62,500 bases of DNA, taken from contig WPIO01000050.1 of the NCBI GenBank assembly GCA_009760855.2, positions 1,785,001-1,847,500 of the forward strand, given 5' to 3'. The stretch's first letter is position 1. Each line of letters starts with the position of its first letter. Shown piece by piece: positions 58,080-62,500 of the stretch. A program made the position numbers and the translations under genes. This stretch comes from Cristatella mucedo. Taxonomy: Eukaryota > Bryozoa > Phylactolaemata > Cristatellidae. The notes beneath the pieces are model-generated. The model ran no database searches. It saw only the letters and a program-made list of their open reading frames with translations, and was not told where the DNA came from.

Positions 58080-58630
58080 ATCATCCGAGGTACCTCTGAA
58101 ATATTGGGTACCTCAGGGCTCCGTGCTAGGTCCGGTTCTTTTCACAATTTATACTCTCCCTCTTGCTGATTTGATTGATAAGCACAATCTAGGCTTTCAC
58201 TTCTATGCGGATGTCACTCAGTTGTACCTTTGCTTTGATCCCTCCCAGCCTTCGAGCACCTCAAATTCTCTCAACTCACTTGCTGCATGTATTGATGACA
58301 TCCGCATATGGATGGCAGCAAATTTTATAAATTAAACGATGATAAAACCAACTAAGTTGTTATGGGCAATACGAGTGTGATTCTGAAATTGGAAAGGCTA
58401 ACACTCAAAATCGGCTCTGCAAGCATATCTCCTGTTAAGTCAGCACGAAATCAATGTGTCATATTCCAAAGCGACCTCTTGTTAGACGACCACATCAGCT
58501 CCACAGTCAAATCTGCCTACTTTCAGCTACACAACATTGCTAAAATTCGGGCTTGCTTAGATTAGGATACCACGTCTAAGTTGGTCCATGCATTTGTGAC
58601 ATCCCGTCTCAAATTCTGCCAACTCAATGC
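58080..58630 (+). mobile_element. L2/CR1-clade LINE fragment, RT motifs B and C
   Basis: Encodes [40 protein letters not shown] (motif C YADD changed to YADV), NSLAACIDDIRIWMAANF, then LERLTLKIGSASISPVKSAR and TTSKLVHAFVTSRL. Cut at about 58,630 where an opposite-strand copy begins. Truncated at both ends. Confidence 0.92.
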
Positions 58631-60125
58631 TGTGGTTAGTGGCAGTATGCACAGTGTCAGCACGCATAAACACGTGAAGGACGAATCACAGGGACCCACT
58701 AAATGCTTTCCTAAATTGGTGTGTTTTCAAATTTCTTTTTAAATGTGGTCAAGTCAGGGGATGTTCTGACGCAATTCGGGAGGGAGTTCCAGGCTTTGGG
58801 AGCATACGAACTAAATGCACGGTCTCCAAAGGATTTGAGGTTTGTACGAGGTATTTCTAGACTGTTGGATTCCGAAAAGCGGGTGATACGATGCTTTGCC
58901 TGATCGGGGAGTATGTCGGAGAGATAGGCTGGAGCCAAAGAAAGAAGTGACATAAAAGTAAGCAATAAAACCTTGAAGTCGAGCCGTTGCTCGACTGGTA
59001 GCCAGTGTAGGTCGGTGAAAAGTGGTGAGACGTGGCAACTGTGCCGCTCATGACTGACAAGTCTAGCTGCAGAGTTTTGCGCCAGTGGTAAGCTCTTGGG
59101 TGCAAACGCCGGTAGACCAGCAAGCAGTGAGTTACAGAAGTCAAGACGGGATGTCAAAAATGCATGGACCAACTTAGACGTGGTATCCATGTCTAAACAA
59201 GCCGAATTTTAGCAATGTTATCTTGTAGAAAGTTGGCAGACTTGATTGTGGAGCTGATGTGGTCCTCTAACTAAAGGTCACTTTGGAGCGTGACACATTG
59301 ATTTCGTGCAGACTTAACAGGAGATATGATTGCAGAGCCGATTTTGAGTGTTAGCCTTTTCAATTTCAGAATTACACTCGTATAACCCATAACAGGTTAG
59401 TTGGTTTTTGTCATCATATAATTTAACGACATTTTCCGCCATCAACGTATGTCATCAATGCAAGCAGCAAGTGAGTTGAGAAAACTCTAGGTACTCGAAG
59501 GCTGGGAGGGATCAAAGCAAAGGTGCAACTGAGTGTCATCCGCATAGAAGTGAAAGCCTAGATTGTAGTTGGCAATCACATCAGCAAGAGGGAGAATATA
59601 AACCGTGAAAAGAACCGGACCTAAAACAGAGCTCTGAGGTACACCATATTTTAGAGGTACCTCGGATGATCTTTGTCCATTCTCTTCAATACTCCGGAGT
59701 CCCACTGAGATAGGACCTGAACCATTGCAGAGCAGTGCCAGTGATGCCCACGCGATACGAGAGGCACTCAAGAAAGACTTGGTGATCGATAGCATCAGAA
59801 GCTGCCGAAAAATCGAGCAAATCAAGCAGTGATACCCTGCTCATGTCTGCATTCCTACTTTGCTCGTTGTACACCCGAAGCTATGCTGACTCTGGAGGAA
59901 TTTGCACTAAAGCTAGACTGGAGCTTACTTGCAAGGTTTGAAGTTTCAATATATGAGTTCAACTGGTCTGCCCAGACTCGCTCCAGTATCTTTGATAGGA
60001 ATGGCAGAAGGGAGATTGGGCGGTGGTTGCTCAAGTTCTCCTGATCTAGTGTCGCTTTCTTAAGTAGTGGCCCGACTACAGCTTTTTTGAGAGGTACTGG
60101 GACTGACCTGAGGCTAAACACTTAG
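58631..60125 (-). mobile_element. L2/CR1-clade LINE, longest RT copy in the window
   Basis: Read on the minus strand from 60,125: VPLKKAVVGPLLKKATLDQE, NHRPISLLPFLSKILERVWA, SYIETSNLASKLQSSFSAN, a gap, [20 protein letters not shown] (motif A), [31 protein letters not shown] (motif B), [14 protein letters not shown] (motif C intact), then TTSKLVHAFLTSRLDFCNSL, LHWLPVEQRLDFKVLLLTF and FGDRAFSSYAPKAWNSLPN. It stops in the 3' UTR, without tail. Several frameshifts make it inactive, but it keeps most of the palm. The KKATLDQENLSNHRPIS block is typical of L2/CR1 elements. Confidence 0.94.
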
Positions 60126-60770
60126 TAATGATGTTATTAAATCATGGAAGCAGCAGATCGATGTAACGTAGGACCAGGAGAGTAGGAATAGGGGTCAAGG
60201 TCTTGCTGCATTCAATCCAACTTATTAGTGTTGCCTCTACACCTTAGCTTATCATAAATAAGATATAGTACTAGGGTACTCAGCTGGCTACATCAGATAA
60301 ATGAATTGGAGATAGGAAGTCTTAGAGTGATTGCTTGCTAACCTGATAAATGCTTCAACTATTCAGCAAAAATGAAAATGCAAAAAATGCCCGTGCATAA
60401 AAGCACGTAACAGATAAAGAATATTCGATGTGTCGATGAGCTGTTGATTCCTCTAATTCTTGTCACGGAATGAGTTTCTGTAATATTTTTCATAAAATTG
60501 TATAACACTTCTCATTATTCCACTGTATAGCGATAGATGATGATTCGTATTCGGCTACGTAAAAGGTATCTCTCAGAGGATCTATCATTTCAGGGTATAA
60601 ATCTTGAAGCCAGAACGTACAGAGTTGTGATTTAACACGCCCAGTAAATCAGCTTGTCGAGCATTGAAGCGTGCAATAGAAGTAGCCTCGTTTTGGCGCG
60701 AAATTACTTTGTTTCTGAACCTCTTTTGTATTTAAGCATGCTAGCTGACCACAATTTGTGCTAATTTTAG

Positions 60771-60872
60771 GATGGGGACTCAGCTCTGATAAAGGCATGC
60801 GAGCGAGGGCATGTTGACGTGGTCAGGTATCTTCTTGGCTGCCCAGATATTGATGTCAACATAACCAACATG
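60771..60872 (+). CDS. Exon encoding one ankyrin repeat
   Basis: Acceptor GTGCTAATTTTAG and donor AACATG|GTATGA (GT at 60,873-60,874) enclose 34 codons in phase 0: DGDSALIKACERGHVDVVRY followed by LLGCPDIDVNITNM. This is an almost canonical ankyrin repeat (D-G-(T/S)-A-L---A---GH--VV--LL----DVN--N). One-repeat-per-exon structure with phase-0 borders matches the exon ending at 57,033, so both probably belong to one plus-strand gene. The next exon was not found before the window end. Confidence 0.88.
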
Positions 60873-62500
60873 GTATGACAAACCTAGACCAAGAATCTTG
60901 GTAGAGTTCCACCTTTGTGTTTGATAGCTTCATTCATATTTGAAATTTCCATCTTCTGAAGAATTGTTATTATAGCAGAATTGATACGAAGTACATTTAA
61001 ACATCAGACATTGACCTCTATATTCCAATTAAAGGCTAAGCCTTATCCAAATTTTTTCTCTAACTTGAAATTTGACTGCATAGATTTTATCAGGATGTAC
61101 GTGGTTTTATAGAAACCTCTTATCCAGTATATTTCTACTGGTGTTAAAGGTCACTGCTCCTGCAAAAAAGCCAATTTTAACAAAGCATTTAGAGGAGATG
61201 CAAGACAGCTCGGTTTGGTATGCAAAAAAATCCCGTGTAATCAAAGTGTACTTTATATTTGTTCCCTGAGAAGTAACTGTCATTTTTTGCAATTTGTTAT
61301 GCTCCAAAAGTATAGTTAATGCGCATTTCTCCTAACAACCTCTGCTTCTGCGAGAAGTGCAGTGATACATTTGAAATACAATTATTTTTCATAAAGATGC
61401 AGGTGCAGACATGGCAAAAATTCTAGTGATAAGTAAAAAAATATTATTATTTTTAAGAAATTGTATTTTTTAAATCACAATAATAAATAATCAGGATAAT
61501 CAGAGTAGAACTGTCATAACTATTTAAATATTATTAGTATTTATTTGCATACCTTGTTTGTGGATGATTAGACGAATTCGTTGAGGCCATGGCATTGATC
61601 TTGTGTTCTATGCATTAATAAATTGCAATTTTAATACGTTCTGATGATTTACAGCAATATAAATAGTAAAATTACAGCAGTCTTAATCTTATCAGTTTAG
61701 TCTATTTCCAGCCGCTTTAGTGGATAGGTACATACGTTTACGTGATATGGCACCGACAGGCTGCAAGCGTCAGGCAGACGCATCCTCCATGGCTTTGTCC
61801 AGTTTATCAAGACAGAGAGGAAGAGGAGGACGAATCCTCACGGAGGCATCTATTCAGAATCCGCCTTCTCTTCTGACTCACTAATACAAGAGGGTTAAAG
61901 AAGTTGCAAGATATAGCTGGACGTATTGAGGTATGACGATATCTGCTGGGAGGTCATTGGAGACTGGTAAATGATGGCATGCGCACCTCGTGGGTCTCCG
62001 ACGAAGGGGTTCTCTCCAAGTTATACACCAGTTTCTCCGCTTTTTGGATAGCAGAGATGGCACGCTCACGGTCATTGCCTGGACTGGCAGCAGTAGAAGC
62101 CAAGCCCTCAGTGCAGAGCAAGAAGCGATGCAAGAGGCTGATGCTGATTGCCACGTAGACCTGATTGAGCTTTACGGAAGAATTCGTTGCAGCTCGCAGA
62201 TAAGGAGTCCGCAGTCTTCGAGTGCATTGACAACTTTTTCCTGAAGTTTGATTTTCGAGCAGAGGTCAAAGAGCCGTTGGCTTTATCAGGCGAAGATGAA
62301 GAAGTTAATCGAGGGCAATGCAATTCTCGCTAGCAAGGAGAAAGCAGGCTGTAGCAACTTTGGAGAAGTGGCTCGGGGTTCGCCTCGGCAGTCAAAGCTG
62401 GGGAACATGGCTTGAGCGGATGGAGACTACTTTGAAGAGCTACAGCACTATGCGATTCTTATCATTGATATAGATGTATATATCAAATCAAATCAAATAC
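60873..62500. other. Downstream of the ankyrin exon; possible minus-strand coding remnant
   Basis: AT-rich to about 61,700. Between about 62,290 and 61,950 the minus strand shows coding-like pieces in two frames: QRLFDLCSKIKLQEKVVNAL then EDCGLLICELQRIL, and NDRERAISAIQKAEKLVYNL. They are helix-rich but need a frameshift to join, and the plus strand is also partly open (61,990-62,244). No family recognised. The window ends in a short ATCAA/TCAAA repeat. Confidence 0.25.

Larger units (their letters stand above)
57034..60770 (+). other. Intron of the ankyrin-repeat gene (inferred)
   Basis: 3,737 bp between a GTGAGA donor and a TGCTAATTTTAG acceptor. It contains a GA-rich patch (57,320-57,350), an antisense SINE, and an inverted pair of L2 copies. 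No other ankyrin-like exon was seen inside. Splicing is inferred from sequence only. Confidence 0.65.

Noticed and set aside
58200-59560. An active retrotransposon because one copy keeps YADD
   Set aside because: The copy has several frameshifts, lacks the 5' half and the 3' tail, so it cannot be autonomous.
58080-60125. Twin-priming (5' inversion) origin for the opposed L2 halves
   Set aside because: The two arms cover the same part of the LINE instead of complementary parts, and there is no 3' tail, so two separate copies are more likely.

Overview
This is animal (metazoan) nuclear DNA, mostly repeats. Reasons: at least two lineages of L2/CR1-clade LINE fragments on both strands, two tRNA-derived SINE families with pol III A and B boxes, small hAT-type non-autonomous DNA elements with 8-bp target duplications, long (GA)n, (CA)n, (TA)n and (CAG)n tracts, a ~3 kb CpG-rich island, and exons bounded by GT/AG splice sites. 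No bacterial operons, Shine-Dalgarno sites, rRNA genes, intact tRNA genes or CRISPR arrays were seen. The species cannot be fixed from the sequence; an aquatic invertebrate or early-branching vertebrate would fit.

Layout. 0.4-38 kb is a repeat-dense stretch. L2 pieces lie about every 2-4 kb on either strand, most 5'-truncated and ending in the same ~60-bp 3' tail plus (TTA)n. A second L2 lineage with a (TGTAA)n tail has five copies in the window. SINE copies are scattered between and sometimes inside them (for example at 3.2 kb inside an L2). An ~890-bp (GA)n tract fills 10.68-11.57 kb. Two small hAT elements with recognisable 8-bp target duplications sit at 22.66-22.85 kb and 28.03-28.21 kb. 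About 38.5-41.56 kb is a strongly GC- and CpG-rich island. It contains the clearest gene start in the window: a minus-strand 48-codon first coding exon (40,160 down to 40,017) with a good Kozak context and a GT donor. CCAAT, CACGTGAC and GC-box motifs lie about 170-240 bp upstream of its ATG. 42-56 kb is again L2-dominated, with three coding-like but unassigned stretches (42.3, 46.5 and 47.6-48.4 kb). 56.6-60.9 kb holds two plus-strand ankyrin-repeat exons in compatible phase, separated by a 3.7-kb intron loaded with a SINE and an inverted pair of L2 copies.

How the parts relate. All LINE copies seen are broken by stops, frameshifts, truncation or mutated catalytic residues, so none here is autonomous. 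The main SINE family ends in a sequence very like the L2 tail, which suggests it was mobilised by L2 reverse transcriptase. The two host genes supported here are both partial: the island gene runs leftward out of its first exon into a long intron, and the ankyrin gene runs rightward, with further exons not found in the window. Most remaining long ORFs come from microsatellites or high GC and were not annotated as genes.
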